NCBI RefSeq assembly: GCF_015832195.1
Contig: NC_052018.1
Location: 59,581,666-59,645,665, forward strand
Length of the DNA stretch: 64,000 bases
Origin: Motacilla alba alba
Taxonomy: Eukaryota; Chordata; Aves; Passeriformes; Motacillidae
Direction: 5' to 3'
Program-made: the position numbers and the translations under genes
In this document: one piece after another, positions 37,471 through 50,204 of the stretch
How the letters are laid out: each line of letters begins with the position of its first letter
Numbering within the stretch: position 1 is the first letter of the stretch
The notes under the pieces: model-generated
Told to the model about the DNA's origin: nothing
What the model saw: the letters and a program-made list of their open reading frames with translations, nothing else
Databases searched by the model: none

Positions 37471-39612
37471 GCCTTACTGTGTCTGATTAGATCCCAGCCT
37501 TGTGGCGTGCATCACTGCCTGTTTCTTATAAATGTGAAGAAAAAAAAAAAAGGTGCACGTTAATAGTGCTTAGTCTGGGTTTTTTTTTGCTTTGCAGTGT
37601 TGGTATAAAATATTTATAGATGTTTACTTTTTGCCTGGAGGAAAAAAGTTTTAGTCAAATGTCCCGAGGATGCAATTTAGAAGGGAACCTCTTATCTCCA
37701 GTAAGGAAAGAGCAGACAAATGTTCTCTTTGAGGATATTAATTGGGGTTCCACTGAAGTCAGTTGTGGAAGTTTATTGCTCACTGAAGTCAGCAACTTTC
37801 TCATATAGGTAAAAAAAAGAATTTCTCTGAATCATTAATAAAAATCAAAAGCAGGAAATCTGGTCTTCCTTCCTGGTTTTAGTTCCTTACTGCTTTTTGG
37901 AAATGTAGTAAGTTAAATGCAACTTTGGTACTCTCAATATTTAAGCACTCAATAGGAAAGGTTGTAACAGCAGTTTTCTACTGTAATTACAAAAATATTT
38001 TTTAAAATTGGTATCCAATTTTAGAGAACCCAATAATTACAAAGTATGGGGTTTGAGATAAATTTTGGTTGGTAGTAGTTTGCCTTGTCCTTTTCTTCAA
38101 TGCCTTCCCCAGAAAAAGAATGATTCAGATTTTAAAGTCTCCTAATTAAAAAAGAAAAACTGCCTTGGCAGAAGAAATGAACTTCTGGTTTTGATTCAAA
38201 AAGGAAATCAGAAGATAGTACAAATGTGCATGCTTTCCAGTAGCTCTGATTAGTATTTTAAACTCTGTGTCATGGTAACAACTGCTTCTGTTATCCTTGT
38301 ACTGTTAGGATGGATTTAGACTGAGTGAAGAAGGGAAACTTGACAAAAGAAGTTAGCAGACCATTCTGGTGTCTCACAGGACTGGGAAGTTAGACTACTT
38401 TTTTTGGAGCTGGGACGAGCAATCGAGCAGTCGCAGCTTGGTTTGTGTGCTGTGCCTGCCCAGAGGAAATTCCTACTTTATAGTGAGAGAGTGGCCAAGG
38501 ACTAGAGCATATTATTCTAATTAAATCATTTAAATTCCATTGCCGTTCCATTGCCGTCATTTGAAAGGCTCTGTGCATCTTCTGAGTTATAGATGGCTTC
38601 TGCAGGGACACTGTGAACAATTTGTGTACTTACATGCCAAAATGTCATCTTCAATTGATGCTGTAAAGTTTAAATTGCTGATTTATTTTGATATTAGTCA
38701 CTTGAAAGTGCTCTTAAAAAACCTACATCTCTTCAGAGGTAGAAGGCATGTTTATATCTGTTAACCATATACTGAATTTGTTTCCTTTGTGAAGCACCAC
38801 AATGCCATTAAAATAGCTTTTAGAAGGAAACATTTAATGCAGCCCTATAAAAATAGGCCATTCACCTCTCTTTCTAGTTCAAGAAACGAGACTACTGTGG
38901 AAAGACTGAGACCAGGATCTGGAACTGGTGTAGCCATGCTCCCACTGCAGAGTGTTCCTTTAGGTCAGATGATGCAAATTTGATCTTGACTGTCGATAGA
39001 TGTGATCTGCCCATAGATACAGAGAGATCACACTTCAAAATGGTAGGGGTACCAATAATGAGTGGGTTTTTTTGTGATTTCTAATAGAATTATATCACCA
39101 TTTTAGTGTGAGATACTTGGCAGAGTTAACTCTCTGTAATTAACTTGTGTGATCAGTGTGTATATGACAGTGGAAAGAAGAGAAATTTGAACCATTAAGA
39201 TACTTTTGTTTGGAATACAAAGCTTGTTAAGCAATTATCAGCTTTCAGGCTTTACCAACTGACTGCAAGGCATCTTGTTTGAAAAAATAAACTGTTAAAA
39301 TAATTTACTTTTTTCCCTGTGGTTTTAAACCAACAGGAATGTTTTATCTGAACTAAAATACTTTGTATATCTATCACTTTATCAGATCTCCAGGGGAAAA
39401 TATTTGCTTAAAGATGTTCAAGTTTCAGATGAGTAACTGACTAAAGCCAAAATGGTTGAAGAGTTATGGGGCTGCTTTCTTTGAAATCTCAAAATTTTCA
39501 GTGACAAATAGTGATTATGGTGTAGCTATTCATTCACCTGTATAATGTGGTCCCTGTTTGGCTTGCTGTACCTATGAAATGCTTCCTGTATGGAGAAAAG
39601 TTAGATGGTGCT

Positions 39613-39658
39613 AGGTGCTATTGTGCTCTTTCATTATCAAAAAGCACAAATAGCACCT
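39613..39658. repeat. Short inverted repeat, hairpin-forming
   Basis: The left arm AGGTGCTATTGTGCT and right arm AGCACAAATAGCACCT pair almost completely with one bulged base, and the stem extends through TTT/AAA to about 19 pairs around a loop of about 7 bases. Flanking bases add little pairing, so the hairpin is shorter than a usual microRNA precursor. It might be a small palindromic mobile-element remnant or a structured RNA segment. Confidence 0.7.
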
Positions 39659-42600
39659 GAAAACCTAAAAAGCTATCAAAAATAATTGTAAAGGTTTTTT
39701 AGCAATAATATAATTACTCATGCTGATGGTTTTGTGACCTCATGATCATGGTCTTGTTATGAGTCTTTGTCCCTTCCCTTTGTGTTTTTTATTTAGTGAT
39801 AGCATTGGTTTGGTTACTGAAAGTAAAAAAGCTTTGCTTTAACTAAGTCGATTGCACTCATGTAGTGGCAAATTAGTGGAAAATTTTAAAGTTGTATCAC
39901 AATCTAATAGTGAACAACAGTAAAGGGAAATATCTGTGCAACACTCACAATACTCTCCCACCCATAAAGTTTATCTGTTTATGAAATGCCAGTAATGCAT
40001 TAGACTTTGGACAAAAGGAGATGCTGCTAGTAGGCTGCTTAACCTAGAAATATTCCCTAAGGGCGGTATAGATTGCAGTGGATAGTAGGGTTTGAACAGG
40101 GCTTTAGTGTGTCATACCATGGCTGTGATTTTTATTTTTTGTAATTACTCTGTGGGCTTCTGGATTTCTCTGTGTTTGTGACTTACTTGTCTCAAGCCTG
40201 GTCAAGGTCAGCACAACTAAGATTATTGGGATTTGTCCTATGACTGGCAAAGTGATAAAAATATTGTTTTTAAATTTGCAATTGAGTTGACGTTTCAGGG
40301 ACATAAAATGATGTGAGCTTTGATTCTTGACAATCGCTATGTAGGCTGCTGATGTGTCTTGACACCCTCTTGTTGTAGAGCAGATTTGTTGCAGTTGGCA
40401 TATTATTGCTGATAGTTCTCAAACTCCTTGCAGTGGTCCCGTCTTCATATTGCTCTTGTTATGAACAACCAGTACCTAGGCTGGCAGCAGGGAGGGAAAT
40501 TGTGGGGTAGTGAGCAGGTAACTGTTAAATCAGCCACAGGCAAGTGTGCAGCAGATACCGGCAAGTCCTGACTAACAGAGCTACAACTGCACCACTGGGA
40601 AGTGTCTACATGCACAGAGGAGTCTTGCAGTCTGCTCAGAGTAGCCTTGATTATTTTACTGGGTATTGTGGACACTTGAAGCCCAGTAAAAATATGGTCT
40701 ATCTGATTATTTCTCCAGAATCAATCCCTTAATAGCCATTGCATATATTTAAATGTCATCTGTCTTCCTGAGGACCAGATCATATGAGGTTTGAATTCAG
40801 ACAGTGAAATCTGTGTCTTTTTTTCTTTTTTTTCCTCTGTTCTAGGCAGAAGTAGGAAAAGGAGAGCTGTGCTCCTCTTTTCCGTTATTGAGAGAGAGAT
40901 TTCAGCAGAGCACCTGTCTGAAATAGTTGGTCCATATTGATTGTTTTTAAAATCCTGATTTGGGGATGTCCTTTCATCAGTGGTGAAGACTTTTACCTGT
41001 TTAATTACCCTTTATTATTATGAACAAAATAATGTTGCTCTTGTTGCCTGATATGAGCCTAAAACGGCACTGAAGTGCTGACAGGAATATAGAGCAAAAT
41101 AGGAAACGTGGAATCAGTGCTCAGTGACTGCTTCATTTGCTGAGGCATAGAGCTCAGGTGTCACTTATTTGCAGTGTTTGTTTCTTCAGTAGTGGAAGGG
41201 GAGCGTTCTGCCTCCCTAAGGTGATGAAGTCTGTTTCATTTTGTAAAGTAGTAGAAGGCCCTGAGAAGAAAGATACCAGATGTATGTATTGTTGTTTATT
41301 CTTCCTATGGAGATATGCAACAATATTATCATCAGTGCTACCCAGTGGAGGGAGAGAAAAATTAGAGTGTTATAGTACTGTAATTGATGCCCAACAATTA
41401 ATTGTAGCATCCTTGAAGTAATTTTTTTTCCAAAGTGTTCTGCTTTTTCATGGTGCTCCCAAAACTGGGTCTTTGAGAAATGTTTTCTTTCTCCTTTTTT
41501 CTCTGTTGGGAGATACCTTATAGACTTCATCTTTCTGCCTTCTATTTCTTTTGGATCCTGACAGCTTCCTCATTTGGTCATGGAAAAGACATTTCCCATA
41601 GTAGAGAACTACATTAGAAAAACAAATCACCGAACAGTTGCAGTTCTCTTGTTTGACAGTTTATGGAGCAAATGCTGGCTATGCACCATTTAGCATTCTC
41701 CAAGACAAAGTACCCACACAGTGCTGCCAATTTCATTAGAGAGCTACACCAGCTACTTTTAAAATTTGGTCCTGTTTACATAGGAATTAGAGTTTTACTA
41801 CCATACCCATCAAAAGGTTATTGTCTGCACACAGAGTCACTGTTTTTAGCAAATCTGCCTATAAATCTAAGTAACCAGTAATTAAATGGAAGTCTGAATA
41901 CCAGGCAAGGAATAAAACTAAGGGTCTCCCTGTGGATTATGAAGTTATGATTAGCATGGGCAGGTTTTAAGCACCAATCAGCCAAAAAAATATATTGTAA
42001 TTCATCATTAGGACTTACCTGTCCAAAACCTAAAAGTTAAATTTCAGCAAAAGGCCAGAGATTACTCAAGGAAGAAAATGCTCACCATGAAGTGATGATT
42101 TCTTTTTCCTCTCAAAGGAAGGTAGCTGGAATTGGTGCTGCTTTTCCAGTTCATTGTACAAATGGGAATAAAAGCTGGGTGCGTGGGGATGGTGTTGAGA
42201 AAAGTCCAATAGCTTTGTTGTTTTCCCAGCTACACACTAGTCCTCCATGTCTGTCTGCTCTCTCCCTTTGCTCCCATTTCCATGGCCCAAGATCCATAAC
42301 AGGACCTCAGCAGGTTAAGCAGGGTCCAGAGTTCACATACTAGACACATGAATTATATGTCCACAGTGTATCAATCTCTGCCAGAATCTGTCTACAGCCA
42401 AGACATAATGTATAGCAACACTTTTTTAATGAGGAACATGCATCTGTTACACGTTTAGCAGAGGATATTTCTGGAGCAGTGTTAAGAAAATATGCTTTGG
42501 TTTTACAACCCCATACCCCTCTGTCTGTAGAGATGTCATTTTTGAGTCAAAGACCAGACAAAAGGGCTTTCAAAGGCTGTACATCTTAAAACTGGATAGA

Positions 42601-43450
42601 AGCCTGGCAGTATTACCCACTGTAAACAACGTGTAAGTCTCATAATTCCTTTTCTGCTCCCCCACCCAACCCAGTAAGATGTGCTCTTCAGAGGGTTGAG
42701 GAAGCATTCCAAAGAAGCACTTGAATAAAAATGCTGTTTTGTTTAAGAAGCCTCGTGCAAATGCGTAAATTCCTAATTTTCAACAGAAAAAGCTGTTGTA
42801 AAACAGTGTCATTCAAAGCAAAAGCCAAATGTGTTGGTTCAGTTAGACTTTCCTTGCAACACTTTTCATCACCTCCAGGTGAAAAACGTTATGTCCATGT
42901 CAAAATATTGACACTTGAGTCAAAAACTGGCCTGAAATGTTTTTTGTTGGATGGATAATGCAGAAGAATGGGTATGAATGTCCCCAAGACTGAAGTCAAG
43001 GCTTGAAGACAAAGCTGTGAATATGGTGGCATTTCTCACTCCATGGTGGGGTGAAGGCAGCCAGGAATGAGCTCTGCCTGTGGTTTGTGCCAGCAAGAAG
43101 CACTGAGAGCATTGCCAGCTGTGCCAAGCCCGAGGTACTGGCACAGAGATGTCCCTGTGGCTCAGCAGAGTTTATTAGCTTGGCCCAGAGCCATGCTAAG
43201 TGTTCAAAAGACTTTTGGTTATCTCCAAGTGTGGGCAGGGATTTCTTGTGTCTGTTCAGAACAAGTTTGAACCTGCTGGTGTTATAACCTATAGATACAT
43301 CCCGTGGATTTGTGTCTTTGATGAAAGGAAACTGGCGTGGTTTAGTATCTTGCCTCTTTTTGACAGCCTTTGAGTTTGTTAATGATTTTTTTTTTAACTT
43401 TGCAAAACTTGTCTCACTGAATAGAAAAATTAAAAGAGGAGGAAGCAATT

Positions 43451-44128
43451 ACAGAGTCATTAAGGGTGGAGAAGACCTCCAAGACTGAGTCCAACCTCTG
43501 ACTGAACATCACCTTGTCAAGACCATAGCACAAAGTGCCTTGTCCAGTCATTTCTTGAACACCTCTGGAGACGGTGACTCCACCTCCTCCCAAAACAGCC
43601 CATTCCAATGCTCAACCTCCCTCTCAGTGAAAAAATTATTCCTTGTGTCCAACCTAAATCTCTTCTGGTGTAGCTTAAGGTTATGTCCTCTTGTCCTGTT
43701 GCTGTTTCCCTGGGAGAAGAAGCCAAATGTCACCTGGCTACAACCTCGTTTCATGCAGTTGTAGAGAGCAATAAAGTCTCCCCTAGGCCTCCTTTACTCC
43801 AGACTAAACCCCCCCCCAGCTCCCTCAAATGCTTTTCATAGGACTTGTGCTCCAGACCCTTCATCACATCCATAGCCCTTCTCTGGGCACAATCCAGTGC
43901 CTCAATGTTCTTACTGAATTGGGAAAACTGAGCACAGCACTCGAGGTGTGGCCTCACCAGTGCTGAGTACAGGGGGGCAATCACTGCCCTCTCCTCCTGG
44001 CCACACCATTGCTGATCCAGGCTGGGATGCCATTGACCTTCTTGGCTAGCTGGGCTCATGGTCAGCTGGCTGCCAACCAGTACTCCCTGATTCTTTTCTG
44101 CTGGGCTACTTTCCAGCCAGGTCCCAAG
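43451..44128 (-). mobile_element. CR1 LINE fragment, minus orientation, longest copy
   Basis: About 680 bases of reverse-complement CR1, the largest copy in the window. Landmarks along the plus strand include GAGTCCAACCTCTGACTGAA, CAGCCCATTCCAATGCTCAA, CCTCTTGTCCTGTTGCTG, GAGAGCAATAAAGTCTCCCC, CCCTTCATCACATCCATAGC, CTCGAGGTGTGGCCTCACCA, and GGGATGCCATTGACCTTCTT. Open frames within it (for example 140 codons at 43751-44173 minus) lack reverse-transcriptase motifs. The usual 8-bp tail at the left end is poorly preserved. Confidence 0.93.
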
Positions 44129-47100
44129 ACGGTGGGCAGCTAAATCAAAAGTACCAAAAAGACTTTTCTGCACTGTTTAATCTTCTTTATCAAGCCTTCT
44201 TTTTTGAGCCCTTTCTTTGTAGGTTCTGCAGTCTTAAGTATAAAGCTTATTGGAAGCAGTGTTTCCATGTAGGAAGGCTTCCAGATGTGAACATTTTGGA
44301 ATGGTGCAATCACTCCTTTCGCCTTGTATGAAGGGGAATGAAGGGCTCCATTATTTCCCCTGCTACCTTGGTCTGGCTTGGAAAGAGCATTTGCAGAAAG
44401 ATAGATACAATATATTAAGCAATTTTTCTGGGGTTCGTGTCTAGCTATTTTGTGCTTCAGGCCCTGTCTGCTTCAGGGGTGCTTGTACAGCATTCTGCAG
44501 GTTCTTATCAGAACAGTTGCAAGATGACCTGGAGAGGAAGAGATGCCAAGATCTCCTTTGCAGTGGAAAGTTGCTTTGAGGGAGCGCTGACTTAGAGCAA
44601 GTTACAGGCAGAGGTGTCATCCTCATCAGGAGTTCCAGTCAAAGGCACTTGAAGCCAAGAATGAAATGATGCAGAATTCACATGTACTCAGGATTTCCAT
44701 GGCTCTGCCAGTTAATCAGCTGCAGAGAAGAACCCTAACAGAGTGATGGCACTGAAGGTTTTCCCATGAGGCATTCTACTTGGATGGCTTGCATAAAGGA
44801 GCCATCTCCATGGTGTCAGAAGGAAGAGTTTTACTTGACATAGCTACCTAGGCCCTTGGTGTGACAAGTCTATCTCTGGTTAGGCAGTAGAAGGCATAGT
44901 GCTGCACATGGAGAATAGGAGGAAAGTTGTATTCCTGTCCATAAGAGGTGTTGAGAGCGAATCTTCCTTTTGCTCTTGTTCACAGTTTGTGTATGACTTT
45001 TAGAGATCACTTCTTTGTGTATTTCCCCATTTCAGCTCCCAGCTCTGTGACTACTCTCAGTTTGCATCTGCGTGGTGGGAAACTGTTGGCTCCACAATAT
45101 GCATCAGAAAAAAATAGAATAAATCACTTCAGACTGACAAAGATTTGTTTTAAAATAGGAGGGGGACCTTCTCACCCAAACCTCCAAAACATGTCATTTA
45201 AACTTGTTTTCAGAAGATGAACAAGGGAGCAGTGATTAACTGCAATTTCTGCTGTCTTCCTGTCTGGCTCATACAGCAAGAGGAGTAGAATGAGATGTGT
45301 AAAGAGCTTGGGTCAACAGTGCTAGTCACTGCCCTGTGGTCTTGGGGAGTAGAAAGAATCTCAGGCTAAAAACTGAACATTTATGTGGGCTGCTGTTGTG
45401 CCCATGTGAGGAATGGGCTGTTCTCTTGCAACAAAATAAGTCAAAGTGCATGGAGGATGCTGTTTCAGAATACCTTACAGTATTTTTCTCTACTTAGTAT
45501 TTTAAGATTTTTACACTTTGGCCTGTGTTAGCATAAAAATAAGTACAGGACTATCAGACTTTCCCCACAGGACAAAAATTCCATTTTCCAACCACCTCTA
45601 ATTATTTCCATTCTGCTGTCTGGAAAGGATCTGGAGACAATTTAGGAAGCCAATTTAAAATTGACTTGGGAAAAAAATAATTTACCCTTCTGAGCCTCCT
45701 TAGATGTGCAGCCAGTGGCATGTGATCAATAGGAAATCTCATGCTGAATGATCCTGATGCTCACAGAAGGACCTTGAGACCATGAAATTCAGCCTGAGAA
45801 CTGCTTACTGCTTACCTGTATGTGTGATTTTTATAGACGTGGTGGACTGAACAGCTCACTTGTTGAAGAGCTTCGTGTGGTGGGGGAGGTGACAAAGAGC
45901 CATTAAAAATAGGCAGAGGATGGCTGTGCTCTTGGAAATGCCTTGTCATGAGGCGCATGGCCAGCCATTCCCTGCTTTCTTCCTTGGGTGATGTTGCAAC
46001 TTCTGAGCCCAGCAGTGATATCTCCAGCCTGAGGGTGCCTGTGGGCACCATCTGTAGCTCCAGGGGGAGGGAGGCACCAGGAGAAGTGCGTGTGCATGTC
46101 TGCTACCCAAGTGCTGCTCCTCCCAGAGCTGTGTCTGATCCTTGCTCTGTGGATAGACACAGATTTTTCTTCAGCTTTTCTTGCATACCAGGTCTACATA
46201 CATCATCCTGAATGTCTCTTTAATCCTATTAGGGCTGTGTTCAGCTGGGGTTTGGATTTGTCACTAATGAGCGCTTGAGGTTAGTAATTTTCAATTATAT
46301 TTTTCTGGCTCTCAATTAAAAAGGTGGTTGACATTTTATATGGAGAAGTTAAAAACTCTTATTTTTCATTTAGACTGGCTGCAAATTATAAAATCAGGAC
46401 TCATGGGTGTACAAAATGAACATTCTTGAGAAATATTGTAAAAAGTGCTCTTCATGGTTAACATTTAGAATTTTAAGATTTTTTTTATGTGCTTTATGCT
46501 ATGTTGGCAAATTGAAAAAATATTGGATCCTTATATGGAGAACCAGCAATTTCCCATAGCCCTGCTTTTACAGTGCTGAATGCATTTCATTTTGTGTGTG
46601 ATTATCCCCATTTGCCAACTGACTACATCATACAGTTTTTTTGGCATATTCTTTCTGTCTTATGACCATCAGCAGATATTTTGAGTAGCATATTATAAAG
46701 CCGCAGATCCTTTTTGCTGCCTTGTATTTTTCCTGTTGCCACTGGGAATGGAAAAGATTTTATTAATTTTGTGGTGTCAGATGAGGCTTCAGCAGAGTCT
46801 CTGTGCCTGACCCCAGCGCCTGGTGCTGGTTTCCCTCCCCGTTGGCAGTGGAGGGACGTGCCTGATGGTCTCCAGTGTGTTCTTTGAAAGTAGCACAAGA
46901 TTGTTCTGGAGAGGTATGAGGAAAACGATTGATACTTGTAAATGGTTCAAGATGCTCTGCAAATCCTTCAGGATCATCTAAGTGTCCTAGAGATGGAGCT
47001 GAATTGGAGACATGCTGCTGAAGTGGAGAATAACTGGAGCAAGGAGAAGATGGGACCAGGCAGAGGTCTGGCAGCAGGGATTGCAGAGACATAGAATATT

Positions 47101-48676
47101 CTTGCACAGCAAACTAGTGTTTTATGGAAACATAGACTGACCACCAGAAACTGAATTACAGAAATCAGGGAGGGTATAACACTGCTGGGTGCTGCAGTTG
47201 TTGTAGGGCTCCATGAGGAATTTGGCCTTCAGGTCTGGGCATTGCAGCAGTAGGAAGGAATATAATGTGTATAAACTATCATAGGCACTTCACAGCAGTC
47301 TAAAATTTTGTGGTGTTTAGGACATGGTGTTTCTTTTGGGCAGCATTTGTAACGAGGGTAAGAAATGATTGCATACCGGAGGCTGGTTCAAGTGGTGTAA
47401 AGTAAGATGTGAATGTGGGTTAGCTTAACTTAGTGGGTGTGGAGAGAGAGAGCTAAACTGCTATTCATCATCCCTGAAAGCAGTGACTCTGGTGTGGAAG
47501 GGGCTGTTACTTAAAACACTGTGAAGGAATTATGAATGGGAAAAAATGAAAATAATAAGCTTAAATAGGTCATGTAATTTGAATCAAAAGATCATCTTTA
47601 CAATCAGACCTCATAAATAGTAGAACATTTCTTTGGGGAAGGGATGGGTGCCCTGTCCCTCCAGTTTAAATTTAGGTTAGGCAGGAGATCAGAATATGCA
47701 TTGCTGGGAGGCAACTCTTCACTGGCAGGATCAGGATTGGCTTCAGTATTTGGCCGTCATCAATGCAGTTATTGTGAAATGCTTCCTGGAATAATACATG
47801 GGGGGGTTGGTATCATAAAACAGTTTAGGTTTTGTTGCTATATTTCTAAGAGTGAAAATATCTGTGATGAATTGTCACTGCCAAATCTCTGAGCCAACAT
47901 TTTTATTAGAGAACATGGCCTGCAAGATGTCCTCATGCACAATTATCTCTGTAGGAGAGGGTGCCACCCAAGGCGATACTGATAGATCATTCACTAAACC
48001 CTGTATTGTAAATGGCTGTGTATTAAGAGCTAAGAACGTGTGAAAAGGGTGTGTTTTTATTGCTGCTTTCAAGTTTGACTTCAGTCAGTTACATTTGTTC
48101 TCTTGCACTTTATGAACGTTAAGTCCCAGACATAAAGGAAGGGATATATTCCATTCACTGAATTCGGACTGATTCTTAATCAGTGGCTACTTCTTACTTG
48201 TATGAAATTCCTGTAGGAATTAAGATTCCTAGCTTGCCAGCTATGAAGAGTAACAAATGGGGCTAAATCATCAAAAAAAGCGTCCAGATTATTTATTTGC
48301 ATTTACTACTACTTTTTCCCCACCACAAAATCATAATACTAGATTTTTCCAGTGTCTGAGCTTGTCAGAGCTGTGCTTGACCAATAAGCTGATTTAAACG
48401 TTTTGTTTCTTTTATAAAAATTTACTTCAGTTTGGAACAGTGCTTTATTTTCTCTGGCCCACACACTGACTTTTTTTTTTTTTTTTAATTTATTTCTTGC
48501 AGTATTTTGCATTTCAGTGGGACTTGTGTGTTATTGGGAGGACAGTCTCCCAAATAAAACTTGTTTGGTAAATACTTCAAGCAGCTATGTGAAGTTAAGT
48601 GGTTTTGGATCTCAGGATGAGAGCTTGACATTAACTTCTTGTTCACTTGTATTCTCTATATCCTCTTGAGATGGGA

Positions 48677-48716
48677 AGTTCTTATTGTTCAGTTATAGTT
48701 CTTATTATTCAGTTAT
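48677..48716 (+). repeat. 20-bp tandem duplication
   Basis: Two adjacent copies of AGTTCTTATTGTTCAGTTAT, the second differing by one base (A for G at the eleventh position). It looks like a recent replication-slippage duplication. No function is suggested. Confidence 0.9.
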
Positions 48717-48981
48717 GTTCTTTGTCCTTAGACAAAGACCTTTTCATGGGGAACTTCTATGTTTTGCTGTTGGCTTTTTGCTTTCATCCTTATGAATTTA
48801 TTCGTGGGATTGTTGTGGTTCAGGTTGTTTGTAGAAACTGAATACATTGTTTTCCATATTTCACTTAGAATTATGGTACAGAAATTTGTAATTATTCATT
48901 ATTCATAGGATTCATTATTGGCATAAGTGTATATATTATTTTATTTATCCTTGTATATATTACTGATATATACACGTTTAA

Positions 48982-49003
48982 ATATATATATAGAGAGAGA
49001 GAG
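48982..49003 (+). repeat. Composite (AT)n(AG)n microsatellite
   Basis: About five AT units pass directly into about six AG units. A nearby ATATAT stretch at 48965-48973 suggests the AT part is decaying. Confidence 0.85.
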
Positions 49004-50187
49004 TTTTGCAGAAAAAATATGGGAATGATTAAATGGTGTCTTCAAAAGTTCATGGGAAGTTTATGGAGAAGCCATGTCTGTAAAGATACACTAAAGTTCT
49101 CTCTACTGTATCTTATCCTGGTTCCTGCCGTGCTTTCTGAACTAGTTTTGGATCAGGAGCTGTAATCTCTGAAGCTTTAAGCACTAAACCCTGAAAAGCT
49201 CCAAGTTCATGGTTCAGCCATGTGAGGTCTTTGCTATCACATGGATAATAGACATTCCCTTTTGCGTTCCCTGAATAAAAAGTGAATCAACTAGAAGCAT
49301 GTTTGTACTAAGCCACATTAGAGTTATCCTCTGAATTAAGGCTATATAATAGGTCCTTTAAAACTAAATTTGTACAAAAAGGTCTGAACTTTTTGTTGTT
49401 AGTCCAGATATAATTTGACAGCTCCAGTTATATCACTATTAAATTTACAGTTTTATTTTATCTGAATGAATTGGAGTGTGGTTAATTTGTATGCAACTTT
49501 ATATACCACTAAAATCTTCCATATGGAATTTAGATTAGATAAGGTTCCAGGAAATGAGAGTCTTAGATGTGAATGACTGTAAACATACTTTAAAGAGTTA
49601 TACTATAAGGATTAAATAACGTTTAGAGTCAATGCTCCTGATTTTTTTTCTGTTACAGAACACAGCAAACAGTGTAATTCAAGTTCTAAATTCAGATGCA
49701 TATCATTATGATAATTTGCTGACTCATAGTATTTCATGGGCTATGCTACTTTACATGGTAGTGCAATGGACGGTGATGTGCAAAAAAAGTCAGCAAAACA
49801 AGAATCTCTGTCTAATAGAAGCTTACATTTTTTGTAGCAATTAATTGGTCCATGGGGCCTTCTTAGCACATCAGGCTACATTTTCTTGCCTCGAGGATAT
49901 CACAAGATGGCTGACTATGGATAAACTAGGAAGACTGGCAAGCTGAAGCTATCTTCTGATTTTTCTGAAATTTCTGTGGTTAAAATAATCTAATCAACCT
50001 TTCCCATGTCTTCTTGTTAAAGATCAAGAAAATAGTGAACTGTTTTCCCACTGTTCCTGCCCACATTTGATATGTATGTGTGCGGTGTGTGTGTAAACTT
50101 CCCCTCTGTGCCCCTTCTACTAGTCACTGACTGCTACAGTGGAGTACTTTTCCAGACTAGTTAATGAACTTTGGGGGTTTTAGTTGG

Positions 50188-50204
50188 TTTTTTTTTTTTT
50201 TTTT
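50188..50204 (+). repeat. Poly-T run (17 T)
   Basis: Uninterrupted T run followed by CCCC. It may be the reversed A tail of a retroposed copy or simple slippage. No recognisable body of an element lies alongside. Confidence 0.9.

Larger units (their letters stand above)
35555..43450. other. Intronic DNA (inferred), mostly featureless
   Basis: AT-rich first-intron sequence if the exon model is right. Notable items are the two candidate exons and palindrome at 36.93-37.47 kb, an 11-bp tandem duplication TTCCATTGCCG at 38535-38545 and 38546-38556, and the hairpin at 39613-39658. Other open frames are short and unconvincing. Confidence 0.55.

Noticed and set aside
43751..44173. 140-codon frame as a retrotransposon protein
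   Set aside because: It lies in the CR1 3' portion and shows no endonuclease or reverse-transcriptase motifs; treated as part of the CR1 fragment.
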